NCBI GenBank assembly: GCA_043228905.1
Contig: JBHGNT010000003.1
Location: 14,384,001 to 14,448,000 of the forward strand
DNA from: Azolla caroliniana
Lineage: Eukaryota; Polypodiophyta
Direction: 5' to 3'
Length of the DNA stretch: 64,000 nucleotides
Shown here: positions 1-9,739 of the stretch, one piece after another
How the letters are laid out: every line of letters starts with the position of its first letter
Numbering within the stretch: the first letter of the stretch is position 1
Translations under genes and position numbers: made by a program
The notes under the pieces: model-generated
Databases searched by the model: none
What the model saw: the letters and a program-made list of their open reading frames with translations, nothing else
What the model was told of the DNA's origin: nothing

Positions 1-939
1 CCCCATTGATGACCTCGATTTCATTACGTAAAGAAACGCCTATAGCCATAATGATGTTGAGTACGTAGGGCTTCACCCACTTCAAGTGAGGTCGCTCTAA
101 TGACACATGTATCCAACATCCCTCCCTCGTTACATGGATACGATGCCACCATGAGCTCGTTCTTACGAGAGGCATTCGTAATGACGTGACCATGTGATGG
201 GCCATGTGGGCCTACTACAAAATGAGGGCTCATTTGGCTTGACCATTAGGTTGCAATTTGGCGTATGCCATCGTAATTACGAGACTTGAGGTTAGGTAAC
301 GTACCAACATAGTTTTGGTAAATGAGGGCGAAATAAGGACCCTTGACATATATGTTCTTTTAAAAAAAACATATATGATCAAATGCCTCGCATATCTCTT
401 ATACGCATCAAACATTAAGCATTCGAGAAGAGCAACTTACTTGGTTGGCTTAAGTGTTTAATGTATTTGTTCTCGAGGTCTCGAGTTCAAATATGACCAA
501 GACCATACAACATCCTTGATACATATGACTATAACACATGTTTAGACTTAAGGTCTAAGTGCACCTCGGGGTCCTCGTAATAGGACTTAAAGAGCTGAAA
601 CCACATATGTGGGCACCGAAACATAGTTTATTGTTAACATTTTTTTCGTGTATAAACTATTCATGACGCGAACATACATGGTTGAGCCTCGGGGAGCCAC
701 CATGAAAAAATAGATATAGAGATCAGGGAAAGACATTTATTTGTCACTCCCATGGTTTTTAAAACACCTTTGTGTTACCATAGTAACCTGATCTTGAACC
801 TCATCTCATACGTCGAGAGGGGTATTGACGTGAGATACTGATATCGATTAATGCTCGCCCATGATAGGTTTACATCACGACATGATGTTATGACTATCTC
901 TCTGACCTTATCCTATTTCTTTTCCAGAAATAATCTTTA
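1..939. other. Unassigned DNA upstream of gypsy A1
   Basis: No gene is supported here. Short open frames on both strands match nothing I recognise. The stretch just before 940 may be the leader of the gypsy element that follows, but I found neither a primer-binding site nor an LTR terminus. Positions 425-500 contain a tRNA-promoter-like pair of motifs (a TTGGTTGGCTTAAGTG stretch, then CGAGTTCAAAT) that could be a tRNA-derived SINE; this is weak. Confidence 0.4.
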
Positions 940-2058
940 ATGGCTCAAATTAACGACCCGATGTCATCCGCTCAAGCGGAAGGAACTCAAGGGAATCCTC
1001 CTAGACAAATGTCCACTGAGATGTATTTGGCACAAATAACCCAATACCTTAGTTTCACTGCTCAACAGATGACCGAACTTCGGCAATCTCAGAGTGCTCT
1101 TGAGGCACGTGTCATTAGTCTACAACGTGAGACTAATAGACCTGATGAGCGACAAGGTGAACCATCATTTGTCGTTAAGCCATTTACGAGAGACCAAAAG
1201 GAAAGAACCGAAGAGGCAATCTGCACATGGTTGGGACGATGGGAGTCTCATTTTGAGCTCTATCCCACGCCAAATAGTACGAAGATTGCATATGTCGGCC
1301 GAGAACTCGGGGGTAAGGCCGCCGCCTGGTGGCGTGGGCTCCGTACTATGGGGAAATTGCCCGATACCTGGACAAATTTTGTCACGGTTTTTAAGGGCCA
1401 ATTTCTGCAACCTCCCTCTCGAACCGAGGCAACACAAGCTTTAATGAACCTCTCTAGCAGGAAATTTTCCTCACTAGAAGACTATGTTCACCATGCTAGA
1501 ACCCAAATCCAAAAATCGGGTCTAGAAGGGGACAATTGGTTGATAGCTTGTTTTGTCAATGGCATCCCCAATTCGGACTATCAGTGGATAGTGCACGATA
1601 AGGATCCAAAATCCTTCGAAGAGGCCGTTGAAATAGTTCTTTGCTATCAACGCACTTCGAAGAAGGACCACAACAAACCCAACGAAGCGCCCGGGACTAA
1701 GCAGTCGCAATTTGTTGGGAAACGCAAGACACCCAACAAATTCATGGATCGCGATTGTAAGCGACAATATCCTTTTTCGGTATTCTGCAAAAAGAAGGGT
1801 CATACAAAAGATCAATGTCGAAAGCTCCAACGGAAAGAGCACGACAACAAACCTAAAGCTGCAGACCATAAAGGTCAGATTCCTAATGTCCTTCAGGTCT
1901 ATACACATCATTTAAGTAATTGTCAATGTTCGTTCCCTCATTATGTATTGGGTCCCAATGATTTACTATGTGCAAACGGGTATATCAATGGATCTCCCGT
2001 ACAATTTTTATTTGATTCGGGAAGCTCACACAATTTTGTGAATGATCGTTTGGTTTAG
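940..2058 (+). pseudogene. Gag and protease region of gypsy A1
   Basis: The 372 codons start at ATG 940 and hold a retrotransposon Gag core (W-x-G-R-W near residue 90, then an A-A-A-W-W-R-G-L segment). A nucleic-acid-binding zinc knuckle follows near residue 285, but its first cysteine is missing: FCKKKGHTKDQC keeps only C-x4-H-x4-C. The last residues form the aspartic protease active site FDSGSSHNF, with Asp at 2014. The frame ends at TAG 2056 and homology resumes at once in the same frame, so this is a nonsense mutation inside a fused gag-pol and not a natural gag terminus. Confidence 0.85.
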
Positions 2059-3345
2059 ATATGGGGAATCCAACCCACCTTAAGTGATCACACCTACACG
2101 GTGCACTTGGCTGATGGAAGAGTACAATACATCAACGGGGCGATTCATTCATTAGGAATTTCTATTGATACTTATATAGAGGAAGTAGACTTCCATGTAA
2201 TGAATCTTTGTACCACCGATGTAATACTGGGTTATCCCTGGTTTTATAATAAAAGCTCTTCTTTATTTATTGATTGGGTTCGCCATTCCATTTCTTTTGT
2301 ACTGAACGATTGTACGCATTTTATTCAATGTGTAAAAAAACAATCCCTCTCGATTGTTTCCTCGTGTCCATCAATATCTGAGTTGTCTTGTTTTACTCTA
2401 TTTTATTGTGTACGTGATCCGGACATTCACGTTTATAATATCGATAATGTCTCGGTTCAATTAACATATTTTGAACAACAACAACTTGATGAAATCTTAA
2501 ATGATTTTCATGATGTTTTTCCAAGTGAACTACCTGATGGGTTACCTCCTAAACGAAATATAGACCATCGTATAGATATTGTACCTGGTGTTGCACCAAT
2601 AAGTATACCTCCGTATCGCTTAAGTCGATCCGAAGAAGATGAGGTATCTAAGCAACTCAAGGACTATTTACGAATGGGTTATACACGTTATAGTAAATCT
2701 CCATGGGGTGCACCAGTTCTCTTGGTTAAAAAGAAAGAGGGCACATGGCGTATGTGTATTAATTACCGACGCTTGAATAAAGTTACAATCAAGAATTCAT
2801 ACCCATTGCCCCAGGCTGACGATCTAATTGACCGTCTCCAGGGAGCTCGGTATTTTACGAAACTTGATCTCTGTTTTGGCTACCATCAAATACGAATAAG
2901 TGAGGACGATGTTCCTAAAACGGCATTTCGTACGCGCTATGGCCATTACGAGTTTTTGGTTATGCCTTTTGGTTTGACCAATGCTCCGGCTAATTTTCAA
3001 CAAGAAATGAATGACATTTTCCGCGAACAACTTGGAAAATTTGTCGTTATTTTCTTGGATGATATTTTAGTTTATAGCCGTACATTACAAGAACATGCTA
3101 GACATGTCCGCTTTGTTTTACAAACATTGCGTGACAAACAGTTTTATGCAAAGATCTCAAAATGTGAGTTCTTCAAGAAATCAATTACTTATCTAGGACA
3201 TCTCATAACCGAACTAGGAGTTGAAATTGATCCTTCTCGCATTGAGAAAATCAAGCTTTGGCCCACTCTTCAGAATATTCGAGAAGTTCCATCATTCCTT
3301 GGTTTTGTCGGGTTTTTGCGAAAGTCTCTTCGTAATTACTCCTAA
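2059..3345 (+). pseudogene. Protease tail and reverse transcriptase of gypsy A1
   Basis: The frame continues through the rest of the protease (a V-I-L-G-Y-P-W motif near 2220) into a full reverse transcriptase. Visible motifs are [46 protein letters not shown] and the catalytic FLDDILVYS with its Asp pair near 3058-3063. The enzyme would copy the element RNA into cDNA. The frame stops at TAA 3343, exactly where the connection to RNase H should read through. Confidence 0.88.
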
Positions 3346-4080
3346 TTGACGACGTCGTTTACTGATCTTTTAAAAGGACAAACGCGTAAGTCTACAAAAC
3401 CTATTGTTTGGAATGCTACACTAGACCTCGCCTTTAAGGAACTCAAGGACCTGGTTTGCAAGGCTCCTTCACTTCTTTTACCTGATCCTTCAAAACCTTT
3501 TGAGGTTGAAACCGATGCAAGTGATTATGCTATAGGTGCTGTCTTATATCAAGATGGTAAACCAATAGCATTCGAGAGTAAGAAACTTGATTCTGCTCAA
3601 TGTCGGTATACCGTTCAAGAAAAGGAATTATTTGCAGTTATACATGCGCTCAGAACATGGCGCCATTATCTTTATGGAAATTGCTTTGTGGTAACTATGG
3701 ACCACGAGTCCTTGAAATATTTTTGTGACCAACAAGACCTGAAAGGTCGTAAGGCACGATGGGCTGATCTCATCCAAGACTTTGATTTTTCCATACGATA
3801 TCGTAAACGTTCCATGAACACTGTCGCTGATGCACTAAGTCGCATCTGTGAAGTTAACATGCTTAGCTTCACTGAAATAAGATCAGATCTTTATGATCAC
3901 CTTCGAGGAAAGTATCCTGATGACAGTTATTTTGCAAAATACTGGGCAAGAGTTGAGTCTGGAACAGACACCACCACATCCTCGAAGGAATACTTCCACA
4001 TTGCTAACGGTTTGCTCTACCGTAATGGGAAGGTTTGTGTTCCAAATTTACCCGAGGTCAAAAAGAGGATTCTTTTTTAA
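3346..4080 (+). pseudogene. RNase H and integrase zinc region of gypsy A1
   Basis: Still in frame with gag and RT. An RNase H domain starts near 3505 (ETDASDYAIGAVLYQ, then QEKELFAVIHALRTWRHYL and TMDHESLKYF), with the expected catalytic D, E and D. It would remove the RNA strand during cDNA synthesis. An integrase N-terminal linker follows until TAA 4078. The related A2 copy reads glutamate-cysteine-histidine at this point, so the stop replaces a coding triplet. Confidence 0.85.
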
Positions 4081-4509
4081 TGCCATGACGCACCCTCAGC
4101 AGGGCACCCTGGAATACATCGTACACTCGTTCTCATCTCCACTCAATTTTATTGGTCTAAGATGCGTCCTGACATACATACCTATGTGACTAAATGTCAC
4201 CAGTGTCAGGTTAACAAAGCCAAGCGACTTAAAGCCGCAGGACTTTTACATCCCTTGGAAATTCCCAATAATAAGTGGGAAAGTATATCCATGGATTTTA
4301 TTGTTAGCCTTCCTCGCACCCAAAAAGGTCATGATGCCATCTGGGTTGTCGTTGATCGACTAACTAAAATGGCGAGATTTATTGCTACTAAAACCACGGT
4401 AATAGCTCCTGAATTGGCTTACCAATTCGTTGACAAATTATTTCGTTTTTATGGGTTACCGATGGATATCGTGAGTGATCGAGATCCAAAGTTTACTAGT
4501 GACTTCTGA
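4081..4509 (+). pseudogene. Integrase core of gypsy A1, truncated
   Basis: In frame after the stop at 4078. It contains the zinc-binding tail (a KCHQCQ motif near 4194-4211) and the start of the integrase core: MDFIVSLPRT with the first catalytic Asp, then FYGLPMDIVSDRDPKFTSDF with the second. Homology to A2 ends at about 4509. The glutamate and C-terminal part are therefore absent and integration function is lost. Confidence 0.85.
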
Positions 4510-4580
4510 ACCTTATCCACGTGTATAGAATACTACGGTAAATTCTCACCACGGGATATTATATGGTCATGCCTATAACA
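4510..4580 (-). repeat. LTR scrap of the 49674-50181 LTR family
   Basis: About 70 bp are the reverse complement of the first bases of the LTR at 49674-50181: TGTTATAGGCATGACC, then an ATATAATATCCCGTGG block. The LTR begins at 4580, right beside Tat integrase sequence, and is cut off at 4510 against gypsy A1. It marks a junction where an element was inserted and later mostly deleted. Confidence 0.75.
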
Positions 4581-4672
4581 GTTTTGTAGCGTCTTATTTG
4601 TGGATTCGGCTAATCCGTTAGCTTGCGGATAATACAGAGTGGTTCGTTTGTGCACCACCGCATAGAATGTCG
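4581..4672 (-). pseudogene. Integrase scrap of TatA copy 2
   Basis: Read on the minus strand this matches the integrase segment around 59478-59570 of TatA copy 1, covering the F-Y-A-V-V-H-K to S-T-N-K region. It is joined to RNase H by an internal deletion and is limited on the left by the LTR scrap ending at 4580. Confidence 0.8.
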
Positions 4673-6053
4673 TTAAGCTCTCCACCGGGCCAACTTACCC
4701 GTGAGTGATGCTTTTGAGACCAAGTAAAGTAGAGGCGAATGGTCTACATGAAAGAAAAGTTTCCTCCCCAATAGATAGTGACGGAACTTGGTGACGCTGT
4801 AGATCATGCCCAAGGCTTCTCTTTCCGTCGTTGAGTAATTACGTTCCGCCTGGGACAACTTCCGGCTGGCATAATACTCGGGTCGGTACCACTTCGGTTC
4901 GGTAAGTTGCATTAATGCGCTCCCAATTGCTATGTCGGACGTGTCTACGAATACGTGGAATTCTTTAGACCAATCCGGAGGTTGCACCACCAGTGCTTGT
5001 TATAGTAGTACTTTTAATGCCCGGTAAGCCTTTTCTTTTGTGTCCGTCCATTGAAATGGTGTCCGGTGCACCGCAACATGCAATGGTGTGGCCAGGTTTG
5101 CCAGATACCGGAGCATCCGGCTATGCCACCAGATTTGTCCTAGGAACCGACTCAATGCTTTCGCCGTGGTGGGTGTCGGTGCCTCCAAAATTGCTTTGAC
5201 CTTGTCCGTGTCTACTGCAATACCGTCCTTGCTAATGATGTGGCCTAGTAATGCACCGCTTGACACTCCGAACACGCATTTCGTCGGGTTAAGGCTTAAC
5301 CGGTAAACCCTACATTTCTCAAGACATAGTCGGAGGTGTTCCCCTTCCCGGTTGTACACGGCAAAATCGTCTAGGAATACTTGCATGAATGCTGGAATAA
5401 ATTCTCCGAAAATCTCCATGATTATCTGCTGAAAAGTTGCCGGCGCCGTTTTAAGTCCGAACATCATGACCACGACGACAAATACTCCCCATTCGGTAAC
5501 AAAAGCGGTTTTCTCTTGGTCGTCGGGGTGCATCCGGATCTGATTGTAGCCGCTGAATCTGTCAAAGAAACTATAAACTTCATGACCGGCTACTGCATCC
5601 AGGACTCCATTCGTAAAAGGGGGTGGGAAGGCGTTGGTTACCGTTGCCGCATACCCTGATTTTTCCGTTCTCTTTTGGTATGACGACTATCGGACTCAGC
5701 CATGTTGCCTTCTTAACCGGTTGGATGAACCCTACCCGTAACAATTTGTCGATTTCGTCCTTTACTTTTGTTGCATAGTTAGGGTTCATCTGGTAGCGCC
5801 ATTGCACCACCGGCTTGGCATCCTTACTCAGATGTATTTGGTGTTGATACAACTGAGGATCTAGCCCGGGCATGTCCTCATAAGACCACGAGAATACTTC
5901 CCGGAACTCCTTTAATAAGGTGATCATTTCCGTCTTCCTTTCTGGAGTCATTTCTTTGGCGATGTGAACCGGTCTTGCGTCTTCTACGGTGCCTAGGTTT
6001 ACCTCTTCCAGTTGAGAGGCTTTTACGCATTGAGATATTGCTGATACTGCCAT
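4673..6053 (-). pseudogene. RT and RNase H of TatA copy 2
   Basis: Two adjoining minus-strand frames (5580-6053 and 5000-5533), then 4673-4990, encode reverse transcriptase and RNase H. Motifs in order are WSYEDMPGLDPQL, the palm segment HPDDQEKTAFVTEWGVF, catalytic VFLDDFAVY, GHIISKDGIAVD, and RNase H FVDTSDIAIGSALMQ with TEREALGMIYSV. The frame is lost between about 5533 and 5580 through a small rearrangement. Copy 2 keeps the N-R-E-G-E-H residues after the FLDD motif that copy 1 lacks, so neither copy is the ancestor of the other as it stands. Confidence 0.85.
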
Positions 6054-6089
6054 TTCCTTCTCGAAAGCTTCCTGCGCTTGCCGTAACTC

Positions 6090-6707
6090 TCAGATGGCTT
6101 CTTTATCCGATTCTTCATCGACATCCTCCGGTTGCATTATATATGGTGCCACTGCTTCAGCGACATAAATTTCAAACAAAGGTACATTTTTTGGATTCTC
6201 TTGTAAGTACTGATCGACCTCTTCATCAACCAATCCTTCAAGCATGTTGACACATTCCGCATACAGCGGTGTCAGCTCCTTGCCGGTACTCAAATGTGGT
6301 TGTGTAGGTACACGTACTTTCGCTTTGCCGCGCCGGAAAGTAATTATGTTTTTCCGCCAGGTTTGCTTGATGTGCACTGTTTTTAGCCATGGGCGGCCCA
6401 ACAACAGTGGGTATGCCCCTTGTGCCTTGAGGTGGAGGACTACTGCCGAAATGCAGAATGTGTGACCTCCGATAGTCACTTCCATCTGGAGCCAGAACAG
6501 GCACGGCTCCCAGTCCTGGATTCCCAGAGTATTACAAGTTTGGAGGCTAATCATGTTCACGCTGGATCCCCCGTTTATAATCGTTCTGGGTAGCTCTCGT
6601 CCCTTGCCGATGGCTATGATAGCCGAACTACTTGTGTCCACTACCATCGGTCCTTCCACCAGATTAGAAAAGAACACCGAAGCCGATGGCGTGTCGATCG
6701 CAGTCAT
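6090..6707 (-). pseudogene. Aspartic protease region of TatA copy 2
   Basis: The 205 codons include a retropepsin-like fold of Tat type. The active-site motif reads INGGSSVNMIS where copy 1 has IDGGSGMNVIS and TatB has IDGGSSVNIIS, so the catalytic Asp is replaced by Asn and the enzyme would be inactive. A second conserved block, LLLGRPWLKTVHI, follows. The end holds the linker into RT. Confidence 0.85.
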
Positions 6708-6716
6708 TCCTGACTT

Positions 6717-8760
6717 CTATTCTTCCGTAAACCAAAGTACTAACTGCAATAGCCGACCTAATGGAGGCGTGATTTGGCATTCTTGCAACACCTGCCATGT
6801 TGGGTTTTCCGCCTGACTATTGCCGGTGGGCTCCTCTGGTTTGTCTTTTTGTTGTTCTAGTTCTGCCACATTCCGCTCATTTTCCTTCTTTACCCATTCG
6901 TTGGCCTGCTTCCGGATGGCTTCTTGAGTTTCCCACTCCGTTGCTTTCCCTTTTGACCTCGCGGTTACTTGTTGTATGTCCGCGACTTCCGCTACCACCA
7001 TGTTTACCGTTGGTCGCTTATCGTAGCTTTTCTCTGGACATTGGTTGCTGTAGTGTCCCTCTTGTCGGCAATAGTAGCAGTAAGCCATCCAGGTGTTGTT
7101 GGATTTTGCTATAGCTCCTGCACCCGGTTGAGGTCCTGTTGTAAGTGCTTGGCTTTGGTCCGGGTGGGTGCTTGGTGTACCCTTTTCCGGCTCCCGTTGG
7201 TGGTCCCCTTCTTTATTGGAATGTCGTTTTTTGTTGAAATGCTTTTTGTTCCGGTAACCCTGTCAGGGCTGGTCGTCATACTTGTCATAGTTCTCCCTTC
7301 GTGGGTTGTAACCGGGGGAGTGATCTCGGTTGTATCGCTCATTCCGTTCCCCATTATAGTCCCGATATCTATCATATCTATCATACCGGTCGTGGTCATA
7401 AGCGTCTCTTTGATCACTGTACTAGACATCTTGTGCCAGTCGGTAACAATCCTCTCGCGGCCAACGCTCTTCTTCCTCCTCCTGGTTGCTTCGTGGTTTG
7501 ATTTGCCGGACCGGTGGTGCTTGCTGATTCAACAAGTTATACTCCCACCGGTCCGTTGTGTGGTTTCTGGAATGGCAAAGCAGGCATTGAGAACGCATGG
7601 TGAACTCTAGCACCGAGTGTCCGGCATTCAGGCAAGTCGTACATTGAAATGCTTGTCAAAACCGGAGGTCTTCATCGGTTGGTAACGTTCATTGGAGCAC
7701 CCCCATGGTCAGCCATGAGCTGGAGTTTTCCATTTCCCTGAATCGGTCTATGACCTAGTTGACGGAACTCGTGCAGAAATCAATGATTGTGCACACCGTT
7801 TGTAGGGGTTCTTGGAGTGCTGATAGGAATATCGCCTTAGTCTCTTCCTCTGGTTGTGCCAGAGTGAGCTGGCTGTGCATTCTCTGGAATCGGATTACAA
7901 ATTGTTGAATGTTCTCCGTGGGCTCCTGCTGGATAGTATAAAATAGGCCGACCATTTCCCGTTGATCCACCTCTTTGTGAAAAAAGTTTAAGAATTTAGT
8001 TTTCAATGCCTCAAACGTCATTGATGGTGTTGGGATCTTGCATCAACACCATCTAGTGGCGGGCCCTTCCAGGGTCATGCCGAACTCCGCCATCTCTAAG
8101 CGTTCTGCTTCGGCCGTGGTTAAGCGTTATGACACATGATTCGCTTCCCAGGTCTGCTGAAATGCATAGACATGGGCCTCTGTGTCCGGATCATCCCGGT
8201 ACTTGGGATATTGAAACGACATGTCGTCATCCAGTGTTGGAACGCGGGCTGGTGGTGTCGGAGGTCTCTCCTCCTCCTTTGTCGGAGGTCTTTCTTCCTA
8301 TGTGGAAGGTCTTGCTTCTTTTGTGGGAGGTCTTTCTTCCTCTGTGGGAGGTCTTTCCTCCACTGCTTTGGGTGTCCAGGGTTGCTCAGACCTTGGTCGG
8401 TCTGTGGCTTCCAGCTCTATCAATTTTGGTTTTGGTTTCGGTAAGGTATCCAATTCCTCGTCCGCCGGTCCGTCTGGGGTGTCATGACTGCTGTGGTAAT
8501 TGGAATGAGCACTATATTCGCCGTCCGAGTCCGATTCAAAGGCCGAAAACGGTTCTGAATCGCCTTCTCCTGCAGCTAATGCTTGCAGAAGGGATCCCGC
8601 TTGCCGAAGAATACTTAAGCCGCTTCCTTCGTCGGGGTGGAAATCTTGTTGCAAACGGAGTGACTCCTCGGTCACTCGCCGGATCACTTTGGAAAATGAT
8701 TGATCTGCACGAATCTCTTCCACCGCCTGCTAGAAGGTCTCTCTCTTCCACAGCCACTCA
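6717..8760 (-). pseudogene. Gag of TatA copy 2, fragmented
   Basis: On the minus strand the N-terminal part (8298-8723) has the segment HPDEGSGLS and an acidic tail with repeated E-E-R-P-P-T units. The Gag core is at 7755-8130 (FFHKEVDQREMVGLFYT). Paired knuckles lie at 7540-7650, but the last Cys of each is mutated (LEF and DRW in place of LEC and DRC). A third, intact knuckle, CYYCRQEGHYSNQC, is near 7044-7085. Hydrophobic plus-strand open frames over 6969-7610 and 8129-8785 are antisense shadows of this gag. Confidence 0.82.
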
Positions 8761-8843
8761 GCAAGTCGCCTTGCTCGATCCGTAACCGGTCTGTTCGTTG
8801 GTCTAGTCATCCATTCCCGCAGCTTTTCGCTGCGCTTATGCAG

Positions 8844-8858
8844 GAATTGTGGTCGCCA
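8844..8858 (-). other. Primer-binding site of TatA copy 2
   Basis: Read on the minus strand, TGGCGACCACAATTC begins 7 bases inside the LTR edge at 8866. A start of TGG, complementary to a tRNA CCA end, fits a minus-strand primer site. The same motif at the same 7-base spacing occurs in TatA copy 1 (54481). I cannot name the tRNA. Confidence 0.65.
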
Positions 8859-8865
8859 AAAATTG

Positions 8866-9326
8866 TGTTACTCCTAAGGGCTGGACAATAGCCTAACACA
8901 GGGTGTCTACGGAAGACACTTCACCAAAGGGTGTTACGGTGAGATAGAGTTAGACCGACGATTAATCAGACCTATATCGGCTACTTAAGCAACATATCAT
9001 GAATCTTAATACACGTGTAAGATAGAAAGTAATTACCACAGAACGGTAATCAATACACAGAGATAAGACAATAGAGCTTTATTAATTATCCTTCCTTTTT
9101 TACAATGTAACCGGGCCTTTTTATAGATCACCAGCTCTGCGTACAAAACGGTGCCAACCGGCACACGGATATGAATCGGTCCGGATCCGGATCGGCATAC
9201 CGATTCCGGTACATCCGTTCACTTCTCAAAATATACTTAATTACTAATTACTCTAATAACAACTTTCGATAATTCCTGCCCTTTCACCTTCTGGATTGTC
9301 CTCCATTCCTTGCCAGTTGGCTAACA
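8866..9326 (-). repeat. 5' LTR of TatA copy 2 (461 bp)
   Basis: Terminates TGTTAG...TAACA in element orientation and is exactly as long as the 5' LTR of copy 1 (54013-54473). It carries a TATAAA-type promoter near 9117-9122 on the minus strand and a polyadenylation-like A/T-rich region. The flank after 9326 is AGTGC. The other end of the element is deleted, so no target duplication can be tested. Confidence 0.9.
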
Positions 9327-9739
9327 AGTGCGAGGTCGACGTGATTGAGGAGGTAGCCACGAGAAACGACATCGAGAAAGAGATGGCTATGGACGAGTCG
9401 ATGGCGGATGGTCGTGTCGAGACTTTCCCAACACTTGATCTAGAGATTTGGGTAGTTGCGTCTGAGAGCCAACATGAGACCCAAAAGACGGAAAGTGGTG
9501 GGGAAGCAAAGATTGAAGCCAATTCGAATAACAACGTTGACGGAAAGATGGCTATGAATGAGAAGACGGTGATCGATGGTGCCAAGGTTCTCCCCACAAT
9601 TGTTCCTGAGACTTCGGCAGTTGTGCCCGAGAGCCAACATAAGACCGGAGATATGGAAGGTGGCGGCGAAGAGATGAGGGTTGAAGCCAACGCATACGAA
9701 GTAATGATGGCCAACAAAGGAGGCCAAAAACAAAGCTAA
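9327..9739 (+). CDS. Acidic repeat ORF of unknown function
   Basis: A plus-strand open frame of about 137 codons abuts the TatA LTR. Its ATG (9296) lies inside that LTR, so the start is probably accidental and the true frame may have extended further upstream before the insertion. It consists largely of two diverged tandem units of about 56 codons, each with a K-M/E-M-A-M start, a V-x-E-S-Q-H segment and an acidic E-A-N end. Composition is Glu, Gly, Met and Ala rich, without membrane segment or known motif. I do not recognise it; it may be a fragment of a retrotransposon accessory frame. Confidence 0.3.

Larger units (their letters stand above)
940..4509 (+). mobile_element. Ty3/gypsy element A1, gag-pol, 3' truncated
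   Basis: One reading frame runs from ATG 940 to about 4509 and encodes gag, protease, reverse transcriptase, RNase H and the start of integrase in Ty3/gypsy order. It is broken by in-frame stops at 2056, 3343 and 4078, with no frameshift. The frame is lost just after the second integrase aspartate, where an unrelated LTR scrap begins at about 4510. No LTR belonging to this copy is visible. The same family recurs as A2 (20626-23840), sharing long stretches of RNase H and integrase. Such elements copy themselves through an RNA intermediate inside virus-like particles; this copy cannot. Confidence 0.9.
4581..9326 (-). mobile_element. Tat-like gypsy element TatA, copy 2, 3' truncated
   Basis: Minus-strand element in the order LTR (8866-9326), primer-binding site, gag, protease, RT, RNase H and an integrase scrap. 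It is a close relative of the element at 54013-64000. At 4672/4673 RNase H sequence is fused directly to late integrase sequence. By alignment to the other copy, about 0.8 kb is missing there, and everything downstream of integrase, including the long 3' frame and 3' LTR, is gone. It has many stops and shifts. Confidence 0.88.

Noticed and set aside
24-415. Short minus-strand frames at the window start
   Set aside because: No recognisable motif and no codon pattern; not supported as genes.
425-500. Possible tRNA-derived SINE promoter boxes
   Set aside because: A and B boxes are poor matches and no poly(A) or target duplication was seen; kept only as a remark.
6969-8785. Hydrophobic plus-strand frames (6969-7610, 8129-8785) that look like membrane proteins
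   Set aside because: Antisense of the TatA gag Arg/Asp-rich and Glu/Pro-rich regions; the same shadow appears over the plus-strand copy at 54554-56343.
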